NCBI RefSeq assembly: GCF_000827885.1
Contig: NZ_JTKH01000024.1
Location: forward strand, 987,675 to 1,051,674
Reading direction: 5' to 3'
Length of the DNA: 64,000 nt
DNA from: Vibrio renipiscarius
Lineage (GTDB): Bacteria > Pseudomonadota > Gammaproteobacteria > Enterobacterales > Vibrionaceae
Shown: positions 52,919 through 60,795 of the stretch, piece by piece
Layout: each line of letters begins with the position of its first letter
How positions within the stretch are numbered: the first letter of the stretch is position 1
Made by a program: the position numbers and the translations under genes
The notes under the pieces: generated by a model
What the model saw: only the letters and a program-made list of their open reading frames with translations
The model's database searches: none
Told to the model about the DNA's origin: nothing

Positions 52919-53305
52919 ATGATAGTAAGAACACTTGAAGAGTGTCGTGATAGCGAGCGACGCGTTGTCTCGGCGACGTGGGAAAGCGTACGTATGCTGC
53001 TTAAAGATGACAGCATGGGCTTTTCTTTCCATATCACCACGATTTTTGAAAATACCGAAACGCATATTCACTACAAAAACCACTTAGAGTCGGTTTATTG
53101 TATGAGCGGTGAAGGTGAAATCGAAGTTGTTGGCGGCGAAACATACCCAATCAAGCCGGGTACGTTATATATCTTAGACAAGCACGATGAGCATTATCTT
53201 CGCGCTTATAAAGGTACAGAAATGGTCATGGCGTGCGTATTTAATCCACCGATTACTGGGCGAGAAGTTCATGATTCGGATGGCGTGTATCCGTTAGTTG
53301 ACTAG
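52919..53305 (+). CDS. ectC: L-ectoine synthase
   Basis: A 128-residue cupin that cyclises N-gamma-acetyldiaminobutyrate to ectoine. Iron-site residues are in THIHYKNHLESVYCMSGEGEIE and DKHDEHYLRAYKG. AAGGAG precedes the ATG. It ends the operon: a strong terminator follows within 70 bases, and neither ectD nor the aspartokinase gene that accompanies ectABC in many vibrios follows. Confidence 0.95.
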   Translation: MIVRTLEECRDSERRVVSATWESVRMLLKDDSMGFSFHITTIFENTETHIHYKNHLESVYCMSGEGEIEVVGGETYPIKPGTLYILDKHDEHYLRAYKGTEMVMACVFNPPITGREVHDSDGVYPLVD

Positions 53306-53343
53306 CGCTATTCTCTAAATTCATAAAAGAGAAACTCAATTTT

Positions 53344-53370
53344 AAGCCAAGGTGAGAGCCTTGGCTTTTT
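53344..53370 (+). terminator. Terminator of ectABC
   Basis: A perfect 9-bp stem AAGCCAAGG/CCTTGGCTT with a six-base loop, then TTTTTG. Confidence 0.93.
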
Positions 53371-53417
53371 GTTTGTATGTCAGTAAGTTTTGAGCGTCTG
53401 ATATGGCCAAAAAGGAG

Positions 53418-53445
53418 AAAAAAAGAACCCCACCAAAAGGTGAGG
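53418..53445 (-). terminator. Terminator of a leftward transcript between ectC and nupC
   Basis: Read leftward: CCTCACC, loop TTTT, GGTGGGG, then TTCTTTTTTT. One G-T pair in a 7-bp stem. No annotated gene on this strand needs it except the small ORF below. Confidence 0.75.
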
Positions 53446-53463
53446 CTAAGATTATTATGATTG

Positions 53464-53574
53464 TTAAGGGGTTTCCGTAGACGTTGTAGTGAACGCAAGG
53501 AGTACGCTAACTGTTGTAACTATAGAAAAGCCTGGAAATAGTGCCAAGGTGCATATGAATATTAATGTTTTCAT
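53464..53574 (-). CDS. Candidate 36-residue hydrophobic small protein
   Basis: An ATG-started frame of 36 codons ending 19 bases before a good leftward terminator. The peptide begins MKTLIFICTLALFPGFSIV and continues TTVSVLLAF, i.e. one membrane-spanning or signal-like helix with a short polar Thr-rich tail. No clear ribosome-binding site or promoter was found, which keeps confidence low. I do not recognise it; a small membrane protein or an sRNA with a chance ORF are the options. Confidence 0.4.
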   Translation of the reverse strand: MKTLIFICTLALFPGFSIVTTVSVLLAFTTTSTETP

Positions 53575-53702
53575 ATTAATTTTTGAGATCTAAATCTCAT
53601 CTATTGGTTGAGAGCCTCTTTGTTGTACTTCTTTATCGCACATTAATTGAGCAAGCGTTTGCGTGGTTAAAGTTTGGTCGCTTGAACGTTTGCGTGAAAA
53701 TA

Positions 53703-53718
53703 TGTGATGAATATCTCA
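53703..53718. promoter_or_regulatory. CRP-like site upstream of nupC
   Basis: TGTGA-TGAATA-TCTCA matches nine of ten CRP consensus bases. Its centre is about 30 bases before the inferred start, closer than standard activator positions, so its effect is unclear. Confidence 0.5.
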
Positions 53719-53728
53719 TATTGATGTT

Positions 53729-53734
53729 TATACT
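53729..53734 (+). promoter_or_regulatory. Probable -10 element of nupC
   Basis: TATACT; the inferred start of transcription near 53741 coincides with the first base-paired element of the leader. Confidence 0.55.
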
Positions 53735-53740
53735 TTCCGC

Positions 53741-53847
53741 CCGGTTATGAGCATCCGCTCTGCCAATTACAAGCCGTCACAAGGAATGGTGAATGACCCC
53801 ACGGACCGGACCAGCTACCAACTAAATGCTTGTAAAGGTAATCTTAA
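53741..53847 (+). promoter_or_regulatory. Structured 5' leader of nupC, candidate riboswitch or RNA element
   Basis: Helices visible by eye: P1 CCGGT (53741-53745) with ACCGG (53805-53809); P2 GAGC-ATCC-GCTC (53749-53760); P3 CCGT (53774-53777) with ACGG (53801-53804), enclosing a CAC/GTG extension. This is a three-way junction. The junction strand TTACAAGC (53767-53774) is exactly complementary to GCTTGTAA (53828-53835), which adjoins the Shine-Dalgarno AAAGG (53834-53838), as in translational riboswitches. It does not match a riboswitch class I know. By-eye folding only. Confidence 0.5.
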
Positions 53848-55056
53848 GTGAATGTATTATTTGGTTTAATCGGCGTTCTCGCTCTGATCGGTTGCGCAGT
53901 TATTTTGTCGGAAAGTCGTCAATCAATTAACTGGAAAACAGTGTCCCGCGCCCTAATGTTGCAAGTGGGTTTTGCCGCTTTAGTGCTATATTTTCCATTG
54001 GGTCAAGCTGCGCTCACCAGTATGAGTAGTGCAGTGGCAGGGTTGCTTTCCTTCGCAGACGAAGGCATCAAATTTTTATTTGGTGATTTGGCCACTTCGG
54101 GTTTCATTTTTGCAGTACGCGTTCTCCCTATTATTATCTTCTTTAGCGCACTGATCTCTGCTCTTTACTATTTAGGTATTATGCAAAAGGTCATTGAGTT
54201 TATCGGTGGCGGTATTCAAAAGTTCTTGGGTACCAGTAAAGCGGAATCTTTGGTCGCGACGGGTAATATTTTCCTTTCTCAAGGTGAGTCCCCACTTCTT
54301 GTTCGTCCATTTTTATCGCGTATGACACGCTCTGAATTATTTGTCGTGATGTCTGCGGGCATGGCTTCTGTTGCGGGTAGCGTGTTAGGCGGCTACGCGG
54401 GTTTAGGCGTGGATTTAAAATATCTGATTGCGGCAAGTTTTATGGCGGCACCTGGTAGTCTGATGATGGCTAAGATCATCGTTCCAGAACGTGATGTGCC
54501 AATCGACCAAACACAGATTGCAATGGATAAAGCACAAGATAGTAATGTTATTGATGCGCTTGCCAGTGGTGCGATGAACGGCATGAAAGTGGCGGTAGCG
54601 GTTGGTACCATGCTAATTGCGTTTGTTTCAGTCATTGCGATGGTCAATACAGGCCTAGAGAATTTTGGTGAGCTTGTTGGCTTCTCGGGTATCACTCTAC
54701 AAGGCATCTTTGGTTACTTATTTGCACCACTTGCTTGGGTTATCGGTGTACCAAAACATGAAGTTTTGATGGCTGGCTCTTATATTGGCCAAAAGATCAT
54801 TATGAATGAGTTTGTCGCGTTCATTGACTTCGTCGAGCACAAGCAATTGTTGTCGGAGCACTCACAAGTGATCATTACTTTCGCGCTTTGTGGTTTCGCT
54901 AATATCGGTTCTATTGCGATTCAACTGGGTTCGATTGGTGTGATTGCACCCGATCGCCGTTCTGAAGTGGCGAATCTCGGTCTTAAAGCCGTTGCAGCAG
55001 GTACACTTGCGAACCTAATGAGTGCTTGTTTGGCCGGTATCTTTATTCTGTTATAA
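53848..55056 (+). CDS. nupC: NupC-family concentrative nucleoside transporter
   Basis: A 402-residue CNT transporter with about ten membrane segments; the family motifs GESPLLVRPFL (about 148-158) and the C-terminal FALCGFANIGSIAIQLGSIG are intact. It imports nucleosides by cation symport. The start is GTG, nine bases after AAAGG. A 107-base structured leader and a CRP-like site precede it, which fits nutrient-responsive control. It is monocistronic with its own terminator. Confidence 0.94.
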   Translation: MNVLFGLIGVLALIGCAVILSESRQSINWKTVSRALMLQVGFAALVLYFPLGQAALTSMSSAVAGLLSFADEGIKFLFGDLATSGFIFAVRVLPIIIFFSALISALYYLGIMQKVIEFIGGGIQKFLGTSKAESLVATGNIFLSQGESPLLVRPFLSRMTRSELFVVMSAGMASVAGSVLGGYAGLGVDLKYLIAASFMAAPGSLMMAKIIVPERDVPIDQTQIAMDKAQDSNVIDALASGAMNGMKVAVAVGTMLIAFVSVIAMVNTGLENFGELVGFSGITLQGIFGYLFAPLAWVIGVPKHEVLMAGSYIGQKIIMNEFVAFIDFVEHKQLLSEHSQVIITFALCGFANIGSIAIQLGSIGVIAPDRRSEVANLGLKAVAAGTLANLMSACLAGIFILL

Positions 55057-55071
55057 ATCCTGATTTCTATA

Positions 55072-55104
55072 AAAACGCCTCCTTTTTAGTGAGGCGTTTT
55101 TTTT
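55072..55104 (+). terminator. Terminator of nupC
   Basis: A perfect 10-bp stem AAAACGCCTC/GAGGCGTTTT with a nine-base loop and a run of eight T. Confidence 0.96.
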
Positions 55105-55256
55105 ATGTTTCATTTCTGCCAAGCATGTTGAGGGCCTGTTTAACGAATCATTAAGCCGTTATTTAAGTCATTTTACTCGGAATGAAATTGATAAAATCAT
55201 GATTTATAGCAAAAAATTCATAGACTGAAAGCGTAGTATCAAGGAGGGAAATTTAC

Positions 55257-55280
55257 TTGGAACGTATGGAATATGAATAA
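55257..55280 (+). other. Possible 7-codon upstream ORF overlapping the pepT start
   Basis: AAGGAGGG (55241-55248) lies too far (24 bases) from the pepT ATG but is well placed for TTG 55257, which reads LERMEYE and stops at TAA 55278-55280, inside pepT. This could couple translation of pepT; otherwise the site is simply poorly spaced. Confidence 0.35.
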
Positions 55281-56502
55281 TTTGGTTGAACGCTTTTTGC
55301 GTTATGTCACTTTCGACACTCAGTCTAACCCTAATGAATTACGCTGCCCAAGCAGCGAAGGTCAGCTTACTTTTGCTCAAGCTTTAAAATTAGAGTTAAT
55401 CGAACTCGGTTTGAGTAAGGTTTCACTTGATGACAACGGCTATCTAATGGCGTGTTTACCAAGTAATGTTGACTATCCTGTTCCTGCGATTGGCTTTGTC
55501 GCGCACATGGACACTGCCCCTGATGCTTCCGGCAAGCATGTGAAGCCGCAAATTGTTGAAGATTATCAAGGTGGCGACATTGCTTTAGGCACAGGCGATG
55601 AAGTTCTTTCACCTATTCACTACCCTGAACTCGATAAACTGCATGGTTGCAATATCATTTGCACCGATGGTACTACGTTGTTGGGCGCGGATAACAAAGC
55701 GGGCATTGCCGAAATTATTACCGCGATGGCAGAACTGATAAAGAACCCTCACATTCCCCACGGTGATATTTGCATTGGTTTTACCCCGGATGAAGAAATT
55801 GGCCGCGGGGCCGATCTCTTCGATGTTGAAAAATTTGGTGCGCAGTGGGCGTATACGATTGATGGTGGCCCAGTGGGAGAGTTGGAGTATGAAAACTTCA
55901 ACGCAACCAATGCGGATGTGATCTTCCATGGTATTAATGTTCACCCTGGTACTGCTAAAGATAAAATGGTCAATTCCATGAATATGGCGGCGCGCTTTCA
56001 AATGATGATGCCTGCCGATGAAACGCCGGAATGCACCGAAGGGTATCAGGGCTTCTATCATTTGAAATCAGCGAAAATGTCGGTTGCCCGCAGCGAACTT
56101 GGTTACATCATTCGTGATTTTGACCGTTCTGCACTTGAAGTGCGCAAAGCATTTATGCAGCAGATTGTTGAGCAGCTCAACGGTGAATACCACTCCGGTC
56201 GAGTAGAGTTAAAGATGAATGACTCTTACTTCAATATGAAAGAAATGGTTGAGCCGTTTCCACATATTATCGAATTAGCAAAGCAGGCAATGATCGACTG
56301 CGATATCGAGCCGAACATTAAGCCGATACGCGGGGGGACTGACGGCGCGCGCTTGTCGTTTATGGGGTTACCATGTCCAAATATCTTTACTGGCGGCTAT
56401 AACTTCCATGGTATCCATGAGTTTATTACGGAAGAAGGTATGCAAGACGCAGTTAAGGTAATTGTGAGATTGGCAGAAAAAACGGCGCTTAATTACCGAT
56501 AA
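55273..56502 (+). CDS. pepT: Peptidase T
   Basis: A 409-residue M20-family zinc aminopeptidase that releases the N-terminal residue of tripeptides in the cytoplasm. Zinc-site motifs are GFVAHMDTAPD, GADNKAG, and PDEEIGRGAD; the C-terminal GGTDGARLSFMGLPCPNIFTGG is conserved. Length matches E. coli PepT (408). Translation may depend on the short upstream frame described above. It stands alone with 52 bases before the DM13 gene. Confidence 0.95.
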   Translation: MNNLVERFLRYVTFDTQSNPNELRCPSSEGQLTFAQALKLELIELGLSKVSLDDNGYLMACLPSNVDYPVPAIGFVAHMDTAPDASGKHVKPQIVEDYQGGDIALGTGDEVLSPIHYPELDKLHGCNIICTDGTTLLGADNKAGIAEIITAMAELIKNPHIPHGDICIGFTPDEEIGRGADLFDVEKFGAQWAYTIDGGPVGELEYENFNATNADVIFHGINVHPGTAKDKMVNSMNMAARFQMMMPADETPECTEGYQGFYHLKSAKMSVARSELGYIIRDFDRSALEVRKAFMQQIVEQLNGEYHSGRVELKMNDSYFNMKEMVEPFPHIIELAKQAMIDCDIEPNIKPIRGGTDGARLSFMGLPCPNIFTGGYNFHGIHEFITEEGMQDAVKVIVRLAEKTALNYR

Positions 56503-56554
56503 TACGCTGATTGCTCTAGGATTAAGTAAGAGTTTGATTTTGGAGTGATCAATA

Positions 56555-57022
56555 ATGAAACGTATTTTGCTTGTCTTTTCACACTTAATTGTCGGTGCAA
56601 TGGGCTTTGCGCTAGGTATCTACGCTTTGCCCATTCTCACTGAACCGACCGCTCCCGCGGTTAAGGATGTCGAACAAGTTTCAAAGCATGCACTCTTTAG
56701 CGGAACGTTTGAGAGGGAGAGGAAAGACAGTGATTTCTTGCATTGGGGAGAAGGTGTTGTATCACTGAGCGACAGTCAAATCGTCTTTATGGGTGAGCTA
56801 GCTCCGGGGCCTGACTATAAAATGTACCTTTCACCTGTTTATATTGAAACGGAAGCGGCTTTTCAACAATACAAGAGTGACATGATCTCCGTGGGGGAGG
56901 TTAAGACCTTTGATCGTTTTTCGCTTGCATTACCAGAAAGTGTCAATGTTGAAGATTTCAATACCGTGATTATTTGGTGTGAAAGTTTTGACCAATTTAT
57001 TACATCAGCTCAATATAAGTAA
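56555..57022 (+). CDS. DM13-domain protein, membrane-anchored
   Basis: A 155-residue protein with one N-terminal hydrophobic segment (about residues 4-27), which is a signal anchor. The rest is a DM13 domain, recognisable from GTFERE...DFLHWGEGVVSL and FNTVIIWCESFDQFITSAQ with its near-invariant Cys. DM13 is proposed to act in redox or electron transfer at the cell surface. The neighbours offer no partner; it could be exported and anchored in the periplasm. Confidence 0.82.
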   Translation: MKRILLVFSHLIVGAMGFALGIYALPILTEPTAPAVKDVEQVSKHALFSGTFERERKDSDFLHWGEGVVSLSDSQIVFMGELAPGPDYKMYLSPVYIETEAAFQQYKSDMISVGEVKTFDRFSLALPESVNVEDFNTVIIWCESFDQFITSAQYK

Positions 57023-57117
57023 CTGGATTTTCTCCGCTTAGTGTGGGAAGTTAAAGCATTGATGTTATTTTTCATGCCTATTGGCTAACCCTTCTAAACC
57101 ACTGACAGGAGTCGAGC

Positions 57118-57957
57118 GTGGAGAAAGTACAAGTTGTTATCGATTTTCTTCTAACTCATAAACTGGCGTTTTCTGCGCTGATTGTATTGCTCATTTCAAT
57201 CATTCGTCGAATCACACTGGCTAAGATTCGTGGCGACGTTGCGTTTCTTTCTGAAGATCAACGAAATTGGATATCACGAACGAAAAACGGCGCCTTCACG
57301 GTGACGGTTTTAAGTTTGTTTATCCTTTGGCAATCTGAAATTAATGAATTTGCACTGTCATTAACAGCAATCGCTGTTGCGGTCGTGGTGGCGAGTAAAG
57401 AAATCATTCTGTGTTTCACCGGATCGATTCAACGTGCAAGCTCTCGGTCATTTCGAATTGGGGATTGGATAGAAGTTGGGAAACTGTGTGGTGAAGTCAT
57501 TGAACACAATATGATGGCAACAGTGATACAAGAAATTGATTTGTACCATGGGCAATACCATTTTACGGGGAAAACAGCCACGTTACCGAATAGTATGTTT
57601 TTTACTTACCCGGTGAAAAACTTAAATTTTATGAAGCGCTATGTTTATCACGATTTTAGTATTGTGGTGAGAGACTTCGTAAATTTATACCCTCTATTGC
57701 CTGAATTGCACGTGAAAGTTGAAGAACATTGCCAATCGTTCATTGATGTTGCCCGCCGTTATAACTCTGTGATCGAAAAACACGCTGGTGTCGATTTACC
57801 AGGTTCAGAGCCTCACATCCATATAAACAGCACTTCGACTGGCGAACAAACCGTCCATATTATGCTATTTTGCCCAACTGAACAGGCGAATCACCTTGAA
57901 CAATTGATTCGTAAAGATTTTATGGAGATGTATGAAATTCGGTATCCAGTCCACTGA
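57118..57957 (+). CDS. Small mechanosensitive channel (MscS family)
   Basis: A 279-residue MscS-like channel starting at GTG behind AGGAG. Three hydrophobic segments are followed by the family's pore-adjacent region and beta domain: SSRSFRIGDWIEVGKLCGEVIEHNMMATVIQEID, then the TLPNSMFF loop. The pore helix region ALSLTAIAVAVVVASKEIILCFTGSI has the Gly/Ala-packed pattern only in part. It would gate on membrane tension in hypo-osmotic shock, in keeping with a region rich in osmoprotection genes. Confidence 0.85.
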   Translation: MEKVQVVIDFLLTHKLAFSALIVLLISIIRRITLAKIRGDVAFLSEDQRNWISRTKNGAFTVTVLSLFILWQSEINEFALSLTAIAVAVVVASKEIILCFTGSIQRASSRSFRIGDWIEVGKLCGEVIEHNMMATVIQEIDLYHGQYHFTGKTATLPNSMFFTYPVKNLNFMKRYVYHDFSIVVRDFVNLYPLLPELHVKVEEHCQSFIDVARRYNSVIEKHAGVDLPGSEPHIHINSTSTGEQTVHIMLFCPTEQANHLEQLIRKDFMEMYEIRYPVH

Positions 57958-58152
57958 TTTTAATTCGAATGAGATGACGTGAATAAATTTGTGAGCTACA
58001 TCATACTAATCAACAGAAAAGTTAATTCGTGACGATAAATAATCGCAATGGACGTTTTGGGCCAGAGGCGCTACCGTGCGCGTGTATTTATATGATAATG
58101 AATAATAAAAGAGATAAACCCGCTCGTTAAGAGCAGTTAGTATGGCGCAACT

Positions 58153-58179
58153 GTTGATAGATCAACTACCCTCGAGGGT
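58153..58179. promoter_or_regulatory. Tandem palindromes upstream of the EIIC-EAL gene
   Basis: GTTGAT-AG-ATCAAC (58153-58166) is directly followed by ACCCTCGAGGGT (58168-58179), a perfect 12-base palindrome. They lie 80-106 bases before the start codon in an otherwise featureless 301-base gap. Confidence 0.5.
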
Positions 58180-58258
58180 TTGAAACACAAGGATAGATTA
58201 GGTGCGGCATTTTTTTCTAAAAATCTTGCATTACGCAATTATTGGAAATTAAGCCCCA

Positions 58259-60286
58259 ATGAAAACACAATCAATTTATCATTTTCTGTCGAAGACATCG
58301 GAAAATGAGTACATTAATGGCTTATGTAATGTATTTTTAATGCTTCTTCCTATCAGTCTTTTGTCTGCATTTTGTATGCTGATCGGCAATGGGCTTTCGT
58401 ACGCTGGTTTTGCCGTTATGGCAGAAAAAATTCTAATCACGAGTACATTGGTATGGAAATTATTCCCTATCTTGCTCGTCGTGTATTACTCCCAGTTTTT
58501 GGCGACGTTACATAAAACATCCCGAGCGAACGTTATTACGCCGTCTTTACTTATTTATGTCATTCTCGGGCATGAGTGGGGCATGTTGCATGCAGGTACG
58601 GTTATTCCAACCAATTATCTTCTCGCGATTATCATCCCATTGATCGTAGCAAAAACGACGCACATTTTTGAAAAAAACAAGCTATTTGTTGAATCAGATC
58701 TGCCCAACGTCGTTGATCAAACAATCAACCTAGTCGGCGCTGCCGTTTTCATGGTGGTCTTGTATGTAGGGGCGGGTACGGCCTTAAAAGGTTGGGTGTT
58801 GTCAATCGGTGAATATTCTCGCCTAATTCCAAACCTTGATGAATATTCATTAGGGGATGCTTTATTGTATGAGTTGGCGCGTACTCTCTTTTGGAGTATC
58901 GGCGTTAACGGCCATATTATTTTGTCCTCTCTAAAAAGTGAGCTTTACGAGTTCTCTGCACAGAGCTATGAATTGTACGCGAGCATTGGTCAGCCATTAC
59001 CTATTTTAACGAGCAATTTTTATGATATTTATGCTGGGATTGGTGGGGCAGGCAACACACTAAGTCTTGTACTCTGTATGCTGTTTTTTACAAAGAATAA
59101 AGGTTATCGAACGCTCGCGATTGCTTCGCTCGTTCTGAGTGTTTTTAATATTAATGAGCCCATTTTATTTGGTTTACCGGTCATTTTTAACCCTTTGTTA
59201 ATTTTGCCATTTATATTAGCGCCACTCGTTGGATTGACATTGGCCTATTTTGTCACGCTAGCCGGTTTTGTTTCTCCAGTAGATACATTTATCAGTTGGA
59301 TGACGCCGGTCTTTTTAAGTGGTTACAGCGCATCCGGTAACGACCTGAATGCGGCGCTACTCCAAATGGTTATTATCGTGATTGGTATCGCCATTTATTA
59401 CCCATTTTTTAAGCAAATGGATAAAGTGTCAGGTACTAATGCCGTTTTTACAAAGGGGTTGTCTGACAACTTCTTCAATTATCGTGATTTAGGTAATACG
59501 CGTAATGTGATGGGGATTTTGCCGCAAATGAGTGCTAATTTGGCTGCGCAAAGGCACATTAGCCAACTGCAAAGATCGGGTGAATTTATTCTGTTTTATC
59601 AGCCACAGGTTGATAGTACGCAAAACTGTATCAATTCACTGGAAGTGCTCATTCGCCATAAGAGCCATGAAGGGGTTATTACACCGCCTACATTCTTATC
59701 CAGTTTCGCTAAACTCGGACTGACATCAGAAGTAGACTTATGGGTGGTTAAGCAGGCGTTAGAAGAAGTTGCGCCTCTCGCTGTGAACCCAAATTTCAAA
59801 GTGTCGATTAACATTTCTCCGGATACATTCCTGATTGAAAACTTTGCTAAAATCATCACCAAAATGATTGATAAAAGCAGTCTTTCTTTCAATCAGGTTG
59901 AGCTTGAAATTACAGAAGATTTGCTTATTCAAGACGAAAAAACCACGTGGTGCGTGTTCCAAGAGTTACGCAAAAAGGGCATAAAAATTGCTTTGGATGA
60001 TTTTGGTGCGGGTTATTCTTCAATTGGTTATTTGAGTCGTTATGAGTTTGACAAAGTGAAGATTGATCGGTCTTTGGTTTTGAATTTAAAACAAAAGAAT
60101 GGTAAAGAAATGTTCAGTCTTACCACTCAACTTGTCAGAACCATTGGTGCGGAGATTGTGGTTGAAGGGGTAGAGCATCAAGATGAGATTGATTTTATGC
60201 AAGAGCAAGGAATCGATTTGATCCAAGGTTACTATTTTTATAAACCGATGCCGCTACAAGACATTACAGACAACAAGTTTTTTTAA
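58259..60286 (+). CDS. PTS EIIC-EAL fusion, putative c-di-GMP phosphodiesterase
   Basis: A 675-residue fusion. Residues 1 to about 395 form a PTS EIIC of the lactose/cellobiose type with about ten helices and the signature NEPILFGLPVIFNP. Residues about 430-670 form an EAL domain. Its catalytic set appears complete: E462 (LEVLIR in place of EAL), N in SINIS, E in EITEDLL, D580-D581 in DDFGAG, K601 in KIDRS, E in VEGVE and Q in QGYYF. No EIIA or EIIB is encoded nearby, so EIIC probably acts as a sugar sensor for c-di-GMP breakdown. A terminator follows the stop. Confidence 0.9.
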   Translation: MKTQSIYHFLSKTSENEYINGLCNVFLMLLPISLLSAFCMLIGNGLSYAGFAVMAEKILITSTLVWKLFPILLVVYYSQFLATLHKTSRANVITPSLLIYVILGHEWGMLHAGTVIPTNYLLAIIIPLIVAKTTHIFEKNKLFVESDLPNVVDQTINLVGAAVFMVVLYVGAGTALKGWVLSIGEYSRLIPNLDEYSLGDALLYELARTLFWSIGVNGHIILSSLKSELYEFSAQSYELYASIGQPLPILTSNFYDIYAGIGGAGNTLSLVLCMLFFTKNKGYRTLAIASLVLSVFNINEPILFGLPVIFNPLLILPFILAPLVGLTLAYFVTLAGFVSPVDTFISWMTPVFLSGYSASGNDLNAALLQMVIIVIGIAIYYPFFKQMDKVSGTNAVFTKGLSDNFFNYRDLGNTRNVMGILPQMSANLAAQRHISQLQRSGEFILFYQPQVDSTQNCINSLEVLIRHKSHEGVITPPTFLSSFAKLGLTSEVDLWVVKQALEEVAPLAVNPNFKVSINISPDTFLIENFAKIITKMIDKSSLSFNQVELEITEDLLIQDEKTTWCVFQELRKKGIKIALDDFGAGYSSIGYLSRYEFDKVKIDRSLVLNLKQKNGKEMFSLTTQLVRTIGAEIVVEGVEHQDEIDFMQEQGIDLIQGYYFYKPMPLQDITDNKFF

Positions 60287-60291
60287 TTTCC

Positions 60292-60324
60292 AAGGGTTTA
60301 CGTTTAATGCGTAAGCCCTTTTTT
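60292..60324 (+). terminator. Terminator of the EIIC-EAL gene
   Basis: AAGGGTTTACG/CGTAAGCCCTT, an 11-bp stem with one G-T pair, a seven-base loop and six T. Confidence 0.9.
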
Positions 60325-60353
60325 AATGTCAGCCAAAGAGTAGCATGCGTTAT

Positions 60354-60695
60354 TTACTCGTGTAGCAGGCCTTGAGCGAGAGTTAGAAAGTGGCTATAAG
60401 CATCTCGATTAATGCGGTAGCACATCTTAGGTGGAAGTGATTGTGCCTCAATGAATCCTGCGAGTTTGAGTATGCGTAGATGCTCAGATACCGTGGATTG
60501 TGCGAGGCCAAGCTCAGACACCAAGTCACTGTTTAGGCAACCACCCAAATTGTCTAGCGTGAACAAGATGTTCAAAATACGTACTCGGGCAGGATGTGCG
60601 ATTGCTTTGGCAAGTGCTGCGAGTTGCTGTTCTTTATCTAATTGGACTTTATCCGTCACAAGAGCGTCGGTGTTGATCACTTTGCAATTGGTCAT
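60354..60695 (-). CDS. ArsR-family regulator
   Basis: A 113-residue winged-helix regulator with HTH segment CLNSDLVSELGLAQSTVSEHLRILKLAGFI (positions about 53-82) typical of ArsR/SmtB. It has two cysteines that could bind metal (C53 in GGCLN and C97 in KMCYRI), but no complete ArsR CxC motif is present. No metal-resistance genes lie nearby. A GATAATGATAAT block lies just upstream of its start. Confidence 0.82.
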   Translation of the reverse strand: MTNCKVINTDALVTDKVQLDKEQQLAALAKAIAHPARVRILNILFTLDNLGGCLNSDLVSELGLAQSTVSEHLRILKLAGFIEAQSLPPKMCYRINRDAYSHFLTLAQGLLHE

Positions 60696-60726
60696 TGGCA
60701 GTTTGTATAGTGAATCGTCGAATGGC

Positions 60727-60745
60727 GATAATGATAATTCTATTT
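60727..60745. promoter_or_regulatory. Partial Fur-box-like sequence upstream of the ArsR gene
   Basis: GATAATGATAATTCTATTT matches the first 12 bases of the classical 19-base Fur consensus and 14 of 19 overall. Confidence 0.35.
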
Positions 60746-60795
60746 AGATAGCGAATCAAGATTTATGCTCTGCGTATAATAGAGGGTTAGCGTCG

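Noticed and set aside
55186..55210. FNR-like sequence TTGATAAAATCAT upstream of pepT
   Set aside because: The spacing between half-sites is three, not four, and the right half is incomplete.
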